64,000 nt of DNA from Salvelinus alpinus (Eukaryota > Chordata > Actinopteri > Salmoniformes > Salmonidae). Below the pieces are notes generated by a model. It was not told the DNA's origin, searched no databases, and saw nothing but the letters and a program-made list of their open reading frames with translations. Position 1 is the stretch's first letter. Each line of letters starts with the position of its first letter. This document shows positions 1 to 13,710 of this stretch, one piece after another. The stretch spans positions 78,758-142,757 of the forward strand of contig NW_027256027.1 of assembly GCF_045679555.1 (NCBI RefSeq), given 5' to 3'. The position numbers were made by a program, and so were the translations under genes.

Positions 1-674
1 AAGTCCCATTGAGGTCAGAACTCTAGTCCTCCAGGAAGTCCCATTGAGGTCAGAACTCTAGTCCTCCAGGAAGTCCCATTGAGGTCAGGAGAGCTCTGTA
101 TTCCTCCAGGAAGTCCCATTGAGGTCAGGAGAGCTCTGTATTCCTCCAGGAAGTCCCATTAAGGTCAGGAGAGCTCTGTATTCCTCCAGGAAGTCCCATT
201 GAGGTCAGGAGAGCTCTGTATTCCTCCAGGAAGTCCCATTGAGGTCAGGAGAGCTCTGTATTCCTCCAGGATGTCCCATTGAGGTCAGGAGAGCTCTGTA
301 TTCCTCCCGGAAGTCCCATTGAGGTCAGGAGAACTATGTATTCCTCCAGGAAGTCCCATTGAGGTCAGGAGAACTCTGTATTCCTCCAGGAAGTCCCATT
401 GAGGTCAGGATAAGTCTGTATTCCTCCAGGAAGTCCCATTGAGGTCAGGAGAACTCTGTATTCCTCCAGGAAGTCCCATTGAGGTCAGGAGAGCTCTGTA
501 TTCCTCCAGGAAGTCCCATTGAGGTCAGGAGAGCTCTGTATTCCTCCAGGAAGTCCCATTGAGGTCAGGAGAGCTCTGTATTCCTCCAGGAAGTCCCATT
601 GAGGTCAGGAGAACTCTGTATTCCTCCAGGAAGTCCCATTGAGGTCAGGAGAACTCTGTATTCCTCCAGGAAGT

Positions 675-2320
675 CCCATTGAGGTCAGGAGAGCTCTGTA
701 TTCCTCCAGGAAGTCCCATTGAGGTCAGGAGAACTCTGTATTCCTCCAGGAAGTCCCATTGAGGTCAGGAGAACTCTGTATTCCTCCAGGAAGTCCCATT
801 GAGGCCAGGAGAACTCTGTATTCCTCCAGGAAGTCCCATTGAGGTCAGGAGAACTCTGTATTCCTCCAGGAAGTACCATTGAGGTCAGGAGAGCTCTGTA
901 TTCCTCCAGGAAGTCCCATTGAGGTCAGGAGAGCTCTGTATTCCTCCAGGAAGTCCCATTGAGGTCAGGAGAGCTCTGTATTCCTCCAGGAAGTCCCATT
1001 GAGGTCAGGAGAGCTCTGTATTCCTCCAGGAAGTCCCATTGAGGTCAGAACTCTATTCCTCCAGGAAGTCCCATTGAGGTCAGGAGAACTCTGTATTCCT
1101 CCAGGAAGTCCCATTGAGGTCAGGAGAGCTCTGTATTCCTCCAGGAAGTCCCATTGAGGTCAGAACTCTAGTCCTCCAGGAAGTCCCATTGAGGTCAGAA
1201 CTCTAGTCCTCCAGGAAGTCCCATTGAGGTCAGAACTCTAGTCCTCCAGGAAGTCCCATTGAGGTCAGAACTCTAGTCCTCCAGGAAGTCCCATTGAGGT
1301 CAGAACTCTAGTCCTCCAGGAAGTCCCATTGAGGTCAGGAGAACTCTGTATTCCTCCAGGAAGTCCCATTGAGGTCAGGAGAGCTCTGTATTCCTCCAGG
1401 AAGTCCCATTGAGGTCAGAACTCTAGTCCTCCAGGAAGTCCCATTGAGGTCAGAACTCTAGTCCTCCAGGAAGTCCCATTGAGGTCAGAACTCTAGTCCT
1501 CCAGGAAGTCCCATTGAGGTCAGAACTCTAGTCCTCCAGGAAGTCCCATTGAGGTCAGAACTCTAGTCCTCCAGGAAGTCCCATTGAGGTCAGGAGAACT
1601 CTGTATTCCTCCAGGAAGTCCCATTGAGGTCAGGAGAACTCTGTATTCCTCCAGGAAGTCCCATTGAGGTCAGGAGAACTCTGTATTCCTCCAGGAAGTC
1701 CCATTGAGGCCAGGAGAACTCTGTATTCCTCCAGGAAGTCCCATTGAGGTCAGGAGAACTCTGTATTCCTCCAGGAAGTACCATTGAGGTCAGGAGAGCT
1801 CTGTATTCCTCCAGGAAGTCCCATTGAGGTCAGGAGAGCTCTGTATTCCTCCAGGAAGTCCCATTGAGGTCAGGAGAGCTCTGTATTCCTCCAGGAAGTC
1901 CCATTGAGGTCAGGAGAGCTCTGTATTCCTCCAGGAAGTCCCATTGAGGTCAGAACTCTATTCCTCCAGGAAGTCCCATTGAGGTCAGGAGAACTCTGTA
2001 TTCCTCCAGGAAGTCCCATTGAGGTCAGGAGAGCTCTGTATTCCTCCAGGAAGTCCCATTGAGGTCAGAACTCTAGTCCTCCAGGAAGTCCCATTGAGGT
2101 CAGAACTCTAGTCCTCCAGGAAGTCCCATTGAGGTCAGAACTCTAGTCCTCCAGGAAGTCCCATTGAGGTCAGAACTCTAGTCCTCCAGGAAGTCCCATT
2201 GAGGTCAGAACTCTAGTCCTCCAGGAAGTCCCATTGAGGTCAGGAGAACTCTGTATTCCTCCAGGAAGTCCCATTGAGGTCAGGAGAGCTCTGTATTCCT
2301 CCAGGAAGTCCCATTGAGGT
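675..2320 (+). repeat. 905-bp higher-order repeat, two adjacent copies
   Basis: Monomer order from about 675-1,415 recurs at 1,580-2,320 with a 905-bp offset. Shared markers are a GAGGCCAG head variant (near 801 and 1,706), an AAGTACCATT head (near 871 and 1,776), four long G-core monomers, the AACTCTATT short monomer (near 1,046 and 1,951) and a following run of short monomers. The second copy loses register near 2,320. The same offset appears again between 3,541 and 4,446, because this unit lies inside the larger 2,495-bp repeat. Confidence 0.85.
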
Positions 2321-5300
2321 CAGGAGAACTCTGTATTCCTCCAGGAAGTCCCATTGAGGTCAGGAGAGCTCTGTATTCCTCCAGGAAGTCCCATTGAGGT
2401 CAGAACTCTAGTCCTCCAGGAAGTCCCATTGAGGTCAGAACTCTAGTCCTCCAGGAAGTCCCATTGAGGTCAGGAGAGCTCTGTATTCCTCCAGGAAGTC
2501 CCATTGAGGTCAGGAAAACTCTCTATTCCCCCAGGAAGTCCCATTGAGGTCAGGAGAACTCTGTATTCCTCCAGGAAGTCCCATTGAGGTCAGGAGAGCT
2601 CTGTATTCCTCCAGGAAGTCCCATTGAGGTCAGGAGAGCTCTGTATTCCTCCAGGAAGTCCCATTGAGGTCAGGAGAGCTCTGTATTCCTCCAGGAAGTC
2701 CCATTGAGGTCAGGAGAGCTCTGTATTCCTCCAGGAAGTCCCATTGAGGTCAGGAGAGCTCTGTATCCCTCCAGGAAGTCCCATTGAGGTCAGGAGAGCT
2801 CTGTATTCCTCCAGGAAGTCCCATTGAGGTCAGGAGAACTCTGTATTCCTCCAGGAAGTCCCATTGAGGTCAGGAGAACTCTGTATTCCTCCAGGAAGTC
2901 CCATTGAGGTCAGGATAAGTCTGTATTCCTCCAGGAAGTCCCATTGAGGTCAGGAGAACTCTGTATTCCTCCAGGAAGTCCCATTGAGGTCAGGAGAGCT
3001 CTGTACTCCTCCAGGAAGTCCCATTGAGGTCAGTGGAGCTCTGTATTCCTCCAGGAAGTCCCATTGAGGTCAGGAGAGCTCTGTATTCCTCCAGGAAGTC
3101 CCATTGAGGTCAGGAGAACTCTGTATTCCTCCAGGAAGTCCCATTGAGGTCAGGAGAGCTCTGTATTCCTCCAGGAAGTCCCATTGAGGTCAGAACTCTA
3201 GTCCTCCAGGAAGTCCCATTGAGGTCAGAACTCTAGTCCTCCAGGAAGTCCCATTGAGGTCAGGAGAGCTCTGTATTCCTCCAGGAAGTCCCATTGAGGT
3301 CAGGAAAACTCTCTATTCCCACAGGAAGTCCCATTGAGGTCAGGAGAACTCTGTATTCCTCCAGGAAGTCCCATTGAGGTCAGGAGAGCTCTGTATTCCT
3401 CCAGGAAGTCCCATTGAGGTCAGGAGAGCTCTGTATTCCTCCAGGAAGTCCCATTGAGGTCAGGAGAGCTCTGTATTCCTCCAGGAAGTCCCATTGAGGT
3501 CAGGAGAGCTCTGTATTCCTCCAGGAAGTCCCATTGAGGTCAGAACTCTATTCCTCCAGGAAGTCCCATTGAGGTCAGGAGAACTCTGTATTCCTCCAGG
3601 AAGTCCCATTGAGGTCAGGAGAGCTCTGTATTCCTCCAGGAAGTCCCATTGAGGTCAGAACTCTAGTCCTCCAGGAAGTCCCATTGAGGTCAGAACTCTA
3701 GTCCTCCAGGAAGTCCCATTGAGGTCAGAACTCTAGTCCTCCAGGAAGTCCCATTGAGGTCAGAACTCTAGTCCTCCAGGAAGTCCCATTGAGGTCAGAA
3801 CTCTAGTCCTCCAGGAAGTCCCATTGAGGTCAGGAGAACTCTGTATTCCTCCAGGAAGTCCCATTGAGGTCAGGAGAGCTCTGTATTCCTCCAGGAAGTC
3901 CCATTGAGGTCAGAACTCTAGTCCTCCAGGAAGTCCCATTGAGGTCAGAACTCTAGTCCTCCAGGAAGTCCCATTGAGGTCAGAACTCTAGTCCTCCAGG
4001 AAGTCCCATTGAGGTCAGAACTCTAGTCCTCCAGGAAGTCCCATTGAGGTCAGAACTCTAGTCCTCCAGGAAGTCCCATTGAGGTCAGGAGAACTCTGTA
4101 TTCCTCCAGGAAGTCCCATTGAGGTCAGGAGAACTCTGTATTCCTCCAGGAAGTCCCATTGAGGTCAGGAGAACTCTGTATTCCTCCAGGAAGTCCCATT
4201 GAGGCCAGGAGAACTCTGTATTCCTCCAGGAAGTCCCATTGAGGTCAGGAGAACTCTGTATTCCTCCAGGAAGTACCATTGAGGTCAGGAGAGCTCTGTA
4301 TTCCTCCAGGAAGTCCCATTGAGGTCAGGAGAGCTCTGTATTCCTCCAGGAAGTCCCATTGAGGTCAGGAGAGCTCTGTATTCCTCCAGGAAGTCCCATT
4401 GAGGTCAGGAGAGCTCTGTATTCCTCCAGGAAGTCCCATTGAGGTCAGAACTCTATTCCTCCAGGAAGTCCCATTGAGGTCAGGAGAACTCTGTATTCCT
4501 CCAGGAAGTCCCATTGAGGTCAGGAGAGCTCTGTATTCCTCCAGGAAGTCCCATTGAGGTCAGAACTCTAGTCCTCCAGGAAGTCCCATTGAGGTCAGAA
4601 CTCTAGTCCTCCAGGAAGTCCCATTGAGGTCAGAACTCTAGTCCTCCAGGAAGTCCCATTGAGGTCAGAACTCTAGTCCTCCAGGAAGTCCCATTGAGGT
4701 CAGAACTCTAGTCCTCCAGGAAGTCCCATTGAGGTCAGGAGAACTCTGTATTCCTCCAGGAAGTCCCATTGAGGTCAGGAGAGCTCTGTATTCCTCCAGG
4801 AAGTCCCATTGAGGTCAGGAGAACTCTGTATTCCTCCAGGAAGTCCCATTGAGGTCAGGAGAGCTCTGTATTCCTCCAGGAAGTCCCATTGAGGTCAGAA
4901 CTCTAGTCCTCCAGGAAGTCCCATTGAGGTCAGAACTCTAGTCCTCCAGGAAGTCCCATTGAGGTCAGGAGAGCTCTGTATTCCTCCAGGAAGTCCCATT
5001 GAGGTCAGGAAAACTCTCTATTCCCCCAGGAAGTCCCATTGAGGTCAGGAGAACTCTGTATTCCTCCAGGAAGTCCCATTGAGGTCAGGAGAGCTCTGTA
5101 TTCCTCCAGGAAGTCCCATTGAGGTCAGGAGAGCTCTGTATTCCTCCAGGAAGTCCCATTGAGGTCAGGAGAGCTCTGTATTCCTCCAGGAAGTCCCATT
5201 GAGGTCAGGAGAGCTCTGTATTCCTCCAGGAAGTCCCATTGAGGTCAGGAGAGCTCTGTATCCCTCCAGGAAGTCCCATTGAGGTCAGGAGAGCTCTGTA

Positions 5301-5820
5301 TTCCTCCAGGAAGTCCCATTGAGGTCAGGAGAACTCTGTATTCCTCCAGGAAGTCCCATTGAGGTCAGGAGAACTCTGTATTCCTCCAGGAAGTCCCATT
5401 GAGGTCAGGATAAGTCTGTATTCCTCCAGGAAGTCCCATTGAGGTCAGGAGAACTCTGTATTCCTCCAGGAAGTCCCATTGAGGTCAGGAGAGCTCTGTA
5501 CTCCTCCAGGAAGTCCCATTGAGGTCAGTGGAGCTCTGTATTCCTCCAGGAAGTCCCATTGAGGTCAGGAGAGCTCTGTATTCCTCCAGGAAGTCCCATT
5601 GAGGTCAGGAGAACTCTGTATTCCTCCAGGAAGTCCCATTGAGGTCAGGAGAGCTCTGTATTCCTCCAGGAAGTCCCATTGAGGTCAGAACTCTAGTCCT
5701 CCAGGAAGTCCCATTGAGGTCAGAACTCTAATCCTCCAGGAAGTCCCATTGAGGTCAGGAGAGCTCTGTATTCCTCCAGGAAGTCCCATTGAGGTCAGGA
5801 AAACTCTCTATTCCCACAGG
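1046..5820 (+). repeat. 2,495-bp higher-order repeat, two copies
   Basis: Positions 1,046-3,325 match 3,541-5,820 at a constant 2,495-bp offset. Several otherwise rare substitutions are shared at exactly that offset: CTGTATCCCT (near 2,761 and 5,256), CTGTACTCCT (near 3,001 and 5,496), the GATAAGTCT core (2,916 and 5,411), the TGGAGCTCT core, and the ACAGG tail after a GAAAACTCTC core (near 3,320 and 5,815). I noticed one difference, CTAATCC near 5,730. Such sharing means the block was copied as a unit and recently. Confidence 0.9.
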
Positions 5821-6689
5821 AAGTCCCATTGAGGTCAGGAGAGCTCTGTATTCCTCCAGGAAGTCCCATTGAGGTCAGGAGAGCTCTGTATTCCTCCAGG
5901 AAGTCCCATTGAGGTCAGGAGAGCTCTGTATTCCTCCAGGAAGTCCCATTGAGGTCAGGAGAGCTCTGTATTCCTCCAGGAAGTCCCATTGAGGTCAGGA
6001 GAACTCTGTATTCCTCCAGGAAGTCCCATTGAGGTCAGGAGAACTCTGTATTCCTCCAGGAAGTCCCATTGAGGTCAGGATAAGTCTGTATTCCTCCAGG
6101 AAGTCCCATTGAGGTCAGGAGAACTCTGTATTCCTCCAGGAAGTCCCATTGAGGTCAGGAGAGCTCTGTATTCCTCCAGGAAGTCCCATTGAGGTCAGTG
6201 GAGCTCTGTATTCCTCCAGGAAGTCCCATTGAGGTCAGGAGAGCTCTGTATTCCTCCAGGAAGTCCCATTGAGGTCAGGAGAACTCTGTATTCCTCCAGG
6301 AAGTCCCATTGAGGTCAGGATAACTCTGTATTCCTCCAGGAAGTCCCATTGAGGTCAGGAGAGCTCTGTATTCCTCCAGGAAGTCCCATTGAGGTCAGGA
6401 GAGCTCTGTATTCCTCCAGGAAGTCCCATTGAGGTCAGGAGAGCTCTGTATTCCTCCAGGAAGTCCCATTGAGGTCAGGAGAACTCTGTATTCCTCCAGG
6501 AAGTCCCATTGAGGTCAGGAGAACTCTGTATTCCTCCAGGAAGTCCCATTGAGGTCAGAACTCTAGTCCTCCAGGAAGTCCCATTGAGGTCAGAACTCTA
6601 GTCCTCCAGGAAGTCCCATTGAGGTCAGGAGAACTCTGTATTCCTCCAGGAAGTCCCATTGAGGTCAGAACTCTAGTCCTCCAGGAAGT

Positions 6690-8020
6690 CCCATTGAGGT
6701 CAGAACTCTGTAGTCCTCCAGGAAGTCCCATTGAGGTCAGGAGAGCTCTGTATTCCTCCAGGAAGTCCCATTGAGGTCAGAACTCTAGTCCTCCAGGAAG
6801 TCCCATTGAGGTCAGAACTCTAGTCCTCCAGGAAGTCCCATTGAGGTCAGGAGAGCTCTGTATTCCTCCAGGAAGTCCCATTGAGGTCAGGAAAACTCTC
6901 TATTCCCCCAGGAAGTCCCATTGAGGTCAGGAGAACTCTGTATTCCTCCAGGAAGTCCCATTGAGGTCAGGAGAGCTCTGTATTCCTCCAGGAAGTCCCA
7001 TTGAGGTCAGGAGAGCTCTGTATTCCTCCAGGAAGTCCCATTGAGGTCAGGAGAGCTCTGTATTCCTCCAGGAAGTCCCATTGAGGTCAGGAGAGCTCTG
7101 TATTCCTCCAGGAAGTCCCATTGAGGTCAGGAGAGCTCTGTATTCCTCCAGGAAGTCCCATTGAGGTCAGGAGAGCTCTGTATTCCTCCAGGAAGTCCCA
7201 TTGAGGTCAGGAGAGCTCTGTATTCCTCCAGGAAGTCCCATTGAGGTCAGGAGAACTCTGTATTCCTCCAGGAAGTCCCATTGAGGTCAGGAGAGCTCTG
7301 TATTCCTCCAGGAAGTCCCATTGAGGTCAGGAGAGCTCTGTATTCCTCCAGGAAGTCCCATTGAGGTCAGGAGAACTCTGTATTCCTCCAGGAAGTCCCA
7401 TTGAGGTCAGGAGAACTCTGTATTCCTCCAGGAAGTCCCATTGAGGTCAGGAGAACTCTGTATTCCTCCAGGAAGTCCCATTGAGGTCAGAACTCTAGTC
7501 CTCCAGGAAGTCCCATTGAGGTCAGAACTCTGTAGTCCTCCAGGAAGTCCCATTGAGGTCAGGAGAGCTCTGTATTCCTCCAGGAAGTCCCATTGAGGTC
7601 AGAACTCTAGTCCTCCAGGAAGTCCCATTGAGGTCAGAACTCTAGTCCTCCAGGAAGTCCCATTGAGGTCAGGAGAGCTCTGTATTCCTCCAGGAAGTCC
7701 CATTGAGGTCAGGAAAACTCTCTATTCCCCCAGGAAGTCCCATTGAGGTCAGGAGAACTCTGTATTCCTCCAGGAAGTCCCATTGAGGTCAGGAGAGCTC
7801 TGTATTCCTCCAGGAAGTCCCATTGAGGTCAGGAGAGCTCTGTATTCCTCCAGGAAGTCCCATTGAGGTCAGGAGAGCTCTGTATTCCTCCAGGAAGTCC
7901 CATTGAGGTCAGGAGAGCTCTGTATTCCTCCAGGAAGTCCCATTGAGGTCAGGAGAGCTCTGTATTCCTCCAGGAAGTCCCATTGAGGTCAGGAGAGCTC
8001 TGTATTCCTCCAGGAAGTCC
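6690..8020 (+). repeat. 822-bp spaced duplicate around a 37-bp monomer
   Basis: A 37-bp monomer (core AACTCTGTAGT) is followed by long-short-short-long and a GAAAACTCTC monomer. This block occurs at 6,710 and again at 7,532, an 822-bp offset. 822 equals 17 long (40) plus 3 short (35) plus one 37-bp monomer, which agrees with the monomer order. The copies lose register when the number of G-core long monomers differs (seven against six). Confidence 0.75.
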
Positions 8021-8281
8021 CATTGAGGTCAGGAGAACTCTGTATTCCTCCAGGAAGTCCCATTGAGGTCAGGAGAACTCTGTATTCCTCCAGGAAGTCC
8101 CATTGAGGTCAGGATAAGTCTGTATTCCTCCAGGAAGTCCCATTGAGGTCAGGAGAACTCTGTATTCCTCCAGGAAGTCCCATTGAGGTCAGGAGAGCTC
8201 TGTATTCCTCCAGGAAGTCCCATTGAGGTCAGTGGAGCTCTGTATTCCTCCAGGAAGTCCCATTGAGGTCAGGAGAGCTCT

Positions 8282-11200
8282 GTATTCCTCCAGGAAGTCC
8301 CATTGAGGTCAGGAGAACTCTGTATTCCTCCAGGAAGTCCCATTGAGGTCAGGAGAGCTCTGTATTCCTCCAGGAAGTCCCATTGAGGTCAGAACTCTAG
8401 TCCTCCAGGAAGTCCCATTGAGGTCAGAACTCTAGTCCTCCAGGAAGTCCCATTGAGGTCAGGAGAGCTCTGTATTCCTCCAGGAAGTCCCATTGAGGTC
8501 AGGAAAACTCTCTATTCCCACAGGAAGTCCCATTGAGGTCAGGAGAACTCTGTATTCCTCCAGGAAGTCCCATTGAGGTCAGGAGAGCTCTGTATTCCTC
8601 CAGGAAGTCCCATTGAGGTCAGGAGAGCTCTGTATTCCTCCAGGAAGTCCCATTGAGGTCAGGAGAGCTCTGTATTCCTCCAGGAAGTCCCATTGAGGTC
8701 AGGAGAGCTCTGTATTCCTCCAGGAAGTCCCATTGAGGTCAGGAGAACTCTGTATTCCTCCAGGAAGTCCCATTGAGGTCAGGAGAACTCTGTATTCCTC
8801 CAGGAAGTCCCATTGAGGTCAGGATAAGTCTGTATTCCTCCAGGAAGTCCCATTGAGGTCAGGAGAACTCTGTATTCCTCCAGGAAGTCCCATTGAGGTC
8901 AGGAGAGCTCTGTATTCCTCCAGGAAGTCCCATTGAGGTCAGTGGAGCTCTGTATTCCTCCAGGAAGTCCCATTGAGGTCAGGAGAGCTCTGTATTCCTC
9001 CAGGAAGTCCCATTGAGGTCAGGAGAACTCTGTATTCCTCCAGGAAGTCCCATTGAGGTCGGGATAACTCTGTATTCCTCCAGGAAGTCCCATTGAGGTC
9101 AGGAGAGCTCTGTATTCCTCCAGGAAGTCCCATTGAGGTCAGGAGAGCTCTGTATTCCTCCAGGAAGTCCCATTGAGGTCAGGGGAGCTCTGTATTCCTC
9201 CAGGAAGTCCCATTGAGGTCAGGAGAACTCTGTATTCCTCCAGGAAGTCCCATTGAGGTCAGGAGAACTCTGTATTCCTCCAGGAAGTCCCATTGAGGTC
9301 AGGAGAACTCTGTATTCCTCTAGGAAGTACCATTGAGGTCAGGAGAGCTCTGTATTCCTCCAGGAAGTCCCATTGAGGTCAGGAGAGCTCTGTATTCCTC
9401 CAGGAAGTCCCATTGAGGTCAGGAGAGCTCTGTATTCCTCCAGGAAGTCCCATTGAGGTCAGGAGAACTCTGTATTCCTCCAGGAAGTCCCATTGAGGTC
9501 AGGAGAACTCTGTATTCCTCCAGGAAGTCCCATTGAGGTCAGGAGAGCTCTGTATTCCACCAGGAAGTCCCATTGAGGTCAGGAGAACTCTGTATTCCTC
9601 CAGGAAGTCCCATTGAGGTCAGGAGAACTCTGTATTCCTCCAGGAAGTCCCATTGAGGTCAGGAGAACTCTATATTCCTCCAGGAAGTCCCATTGAGGTC
9701 AGGAGAGCTCTGTATTCCTCCAGGAAGTCCCATTGAGGTCAGAACTCTAGTCCTCCAGGAAGTCCCATTGAGGTCAGAACTCTAGTCCTCCAGGAAGTCC
9801 CATTGAGGTCAGAACTCTAGTCCTCCAGGAAGTCCCATTGAGGTCAGAACTCTAGTCCTCCAGGAAGTCCCATTGAGGTCAGGAGAACTCTGTATTCCTC
9901 CAGGAAGTCCCATTGAGGTCAGAACTCTAGTCCTCCAGGAAGTCCCATTGAGGTCAGAACTCTGTAGTCCTCCAGGAAGTCCCATTGAGGTCAGGAGAGC
10001 TCTGTATTCCTCCAGGAAGTCCCATTGAGGTCAGAACTCTAGTCCTCCAGGAAGTCCCATTGAGGTCAGAACTCTAGTCCTCCAGGAAGTCCCATTGAGG
10101 TCAGGAGAGCTCTGTATTCCTCCAGGAAGTCCCATTGAGGTCAGGAAAACTCTCTATTCCCCCAGGAAGTCCCATTGAGGTCAGGAGAACTCTGTATTCC
10201 TCCAGGAAGTCCCATTGAGGTCAGGAGAGCTCTGTATTCCTCCAGGAAGTCCCATTGAGGTCAGGAGAGCTCTGTATTCCTCCAGGAAGTCCCATTGAGG
10301 TCAGGAGAGCTCTGTATTCCTCCAGGAAGTCCCATTGAGGTCAGGAGAGCTCTGTATTCCTCCAGGAAGTCCCATTGAGGTCAGGAGAGCTCTGTATTCC
10401 TCCAGGAAGTCCCATTGAGGTCAGGAGAACTCTGTATTCCTCCAGGAAGTCCCATTGAGGTCAGGAGAACTCTGTATTCCTCCAGGAAGTCCCATTGAGG
10501 TCAGGATAAGTCTGTATTCCTCCAGGAAGTCCCATTGAGGTCAGGAGAACTCTGTATTCCTCCAGGAAGTCCCATTGAGGTCCAGGAGAGCTCTGTATTC
10601 CTCCAGGAAGTCCCATTGAGGTCAGAACTCTAGTCCTCCAGGAAGTCCCATTGAGGTCAGAACTCTAGTCCTCCAGGAAGTCCCATTGAGGTCAGGAGAG
10701 CTCTGTATTCCTCCAGGAAGTCCCATTGAGGTCAGGAAAACTCTCTATTCCCACAGGAAGTCCCATTGAGGTCAGGAGAACTCTGTATTCCTCCAGGAAG
10801 TCCCATTGAGGTCAGGAGAGCTCTGTATTCCTCCAGGAAGTCCCATTGAGGTCAGGAGAGCTCTGTATTCCTCCAGGAAGTCCCATTGAGGTCAGGAGAG
10901 CTCTGTATTCCTCCAGGAAGTCCCATTGAGGTCAGGAGAGCTCTGTATTCCTCCAGGAAGTCCCATTGAGGTCAGGAGAACTCTGTATTCCTCCAGGAAG
11001 TCCCATTGAGGTCAGGAGAACTCTGTATTCCTCCAGGAAGTCCCATTGAGGTCAGGATAAGTCTGTATTCCTCCAGGAAGTCCCATTGAGGTCAGGAGAA
11101 CTCTGTATTCCTCCAGGAAGTCCCATTGAGGTCAGGAGAGCTCTGTATTCCTCCAGGAAGTCCCATTGAGGTCAGTGGAGCTCTGTATTCCTCCAGGAAG

Positions 11201-12806
11201 TCCCATTGAGGTCAGGAGAGCTCTGTATTCCTCCAGGAAGTCCCATTGAGGTCAGGAGAACTCTGTATTCCTCCAGGAAGTCCCATTGAGGTCAGGATAA
11301 CTCTGTATTCCTCCAGGAAGTCCCATTGAGGTCAGGAGAGCTCTGTATTCCTCCAGGAAGTCCCATTGAGGTCAGGAGAGCTCTGTATTCCTCCAGGAAG
11401 TCCCATTGAGGTCAGGAGAGCTCTGTATTCCTCCAGGAAGTCCCATTGAGGTCAGGAGAACTCTGTATTCCTCCAGGAAGTCCCATTGAGGTCAGGAGAA
11501 CTCTGTATTCCTCCAGGAAGTCCCATTGAGGTCAGGAGAACTCTGTATTCCTCTAGGAAGTACCATTGAGGTCAGGAGAGCTCTGTATTCCTCCAGGAAG
11601 TCCCATTGAGGTCAGGAGAGCTCTGTATTCCTCCAGGAAGTCCCATTGAGGTCAGGAGAGCTCTGTATTCCTCCAGGAAGTCCCATTGAGGTCAGGAGAA
11701 CTCTGTATTCCTCCAGGAAGTCCCATTGAGGTCAGGAGAACTCTGTATTCCTCCAGGAAGTCCCATTGAGGTCAGGAGAGCTCTGTATTCCACCAGGAAG
11801 TCCCATTGAGGTCAGGAGAACTCTGTATTCCTCCAGGAAGTCCCATTGAGGTCAGGAGAACTCTGTATTCCTCCAGGAAGTCCCATTGAGGTCAGGAGAA
11901 CTCTATATTCCTCCAGGAAGTCCCATTGAGGTCAGGAGAGCTCTGTATTCCTCCAGGAAGTCCCATTGAGGTCAGAACTCTAGTCCTCCAGGAAGTCCCA
12001 TTGAGGTCAGAACTCTAGTCCTCCAGGAAGTCCCATTGAGGTCAGAACTCTAGTCCTCCAGGAAGTCCCATTGAGGTCAGAACTCTAGTCCTCCAGGAAG
12101 TCCCATTGAGGTCAGGAGAACTCTGTATTCCTCCAGGAAGTCCCATTGAGGTCAGAACTCTAGTCCTCCAGGAAGTCCCATTGAGGTCAGAACTCTGTAG
12201 TCCTCCAGGAAGTCCCATTGAGGTCAGGAGAGCTCTGTATTCCTCCAGGAAGTCCCATTGAGGTCAGAACTCTAGTCCTCCAGGAAGTCCCATTGAGGTC
12301 AGAACTCTAGTCCTCCAGGAAGTCCCATTGAGGTCAGGAGAGCTCTGTATTCCTCCAGGAAGTCCCATTGAGGTCAGGAAAACTCTCTATTCCCCCAGGA
12401 AGTCCCATTGAGGTCAGGAGAACTCTGTATTCCTCCAGGAAGTCCCATTGAGGTCAGGAGAGCTCTGTATTCCTCCAGGAAGTCCCATTGAGGTCAGGAG
12501 AGCTCTGTATTCCTCCAGGAAGTCCCATTGAGGTCAGGAGAGCTCTGTATTCCTCCAGGAAGTCCCATTGAGGTCAGGAGAGCTCTGTATTCCTCCAGGA
12601 AGTCCCATTGAGGTCAGGAGAGCTCTGTATTCCTCCAGGAAGTCCCATTGAGGTCAGGAGAACTCTGTATTCCTCCAGGAAGTCCCATTGAGGTCAGGAG
12701 AACTCTGTATTCCTCCAGGAAGTCCCATTGAGGTCAGGATAAGTCTGTATTCCTCCAGGAAGTCCCATTGAGGTCAGGAGAACTCTGTATTCCTCCAGGA
12801 AGTCCC
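8282..12806 (+). repeat. 2,233-bp higher-order repeat, two copies
   Basis: Markers repeat at 2,233 bp: GATAAGTCT cores (8,825 and 11,058; 10,507 and 12,740), the TAGGAAGTAC variant (9,321 and 11,554), and the 37-bp monomer GTAGTCC (9,964 and 12,197). The junction between copies carries a one-base insertion (GGTCCAGG near 10,582) that gives a 41-bp monomer. To the left of it the offset is 2,232. Confidence 0.88.
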
Positions 12807-13710
12807 ATTGAGGTCAGTGGAGCTCTGTATTCCTCCAGGAAGTCCCATTGGGGTCAGGAGAGCTCTGTATTCCTCCAGGAAGTCCCATTGAGGTCAGGAG
12901 AACTCTGTATTCCTCCAGGAAGTCCCATTGAGGTCAGGAGAGCTCTGTATTCCTCCAGGAAGTCCCATTGAGGTCAGAACTCTAGTCCTCCAGGAAGTCC
13001 CATTGAGGTCAGAACTCTAGTCCTCCAGGAAGTCCCATTGAGGTCAGGAGAGCTCTGTATTCCTCCAGGAAGTCCCATTGAGGTCAGGAAAACTCTCTAT
13101 TCCCACAGGAAGTCCCATTGAGGTCAGGAGAGCTCTGTATTCCTCCAGGAAGTCCCATTGAGGTCAGGAGAGCTCTGTATTCCTCCAGGAAGTCCCATTG
13201 AGGTCAGGAGAGCTCTGTATTCCTCCAGGAAGTCCCATTGAGGTCAGGAGAGCTCTGTATTCCTCCAGGAAGTCCCATTGAGGTCAGGAGAGCTCTGTAT
13301 TCCTCCAGGAAGTCCCATTGAGGTCAGGAGAACTCTGTAGTCCTCCAGGAAGTCCCATTGAGGTCAGGAGAACTCTGTATTCCTCCAGGAAGTCCCATTG
13401 AGGTCAGGAGAACTCTGTATTCCTCCAGGAAGTCCCATTGAGGTCAGGAGAACTCTGTATTCCTCCAGGAAGTCCCATTGAGGTCAGGAGAGCTCTGTAT
13501 TCCTCCAGGAAGTCCCATTGAGGTCAGTGGAGCTCTGTATTCCTCCAGGAAGTCCCATTGAGGTCAGGAGAGCTCTGTATTCCTCCAGGAAGTCCCATTG
13601 AGGTCAGGAGAACTCTGTATTCCTCCAGGAAGTCCCATTGAGGTCGGGATAACTCTGTATTCCTCCAGGAAGTCCCATTGAGGTCAGGAGAGCTCTGTAT
13701 TCCTCCAGGA

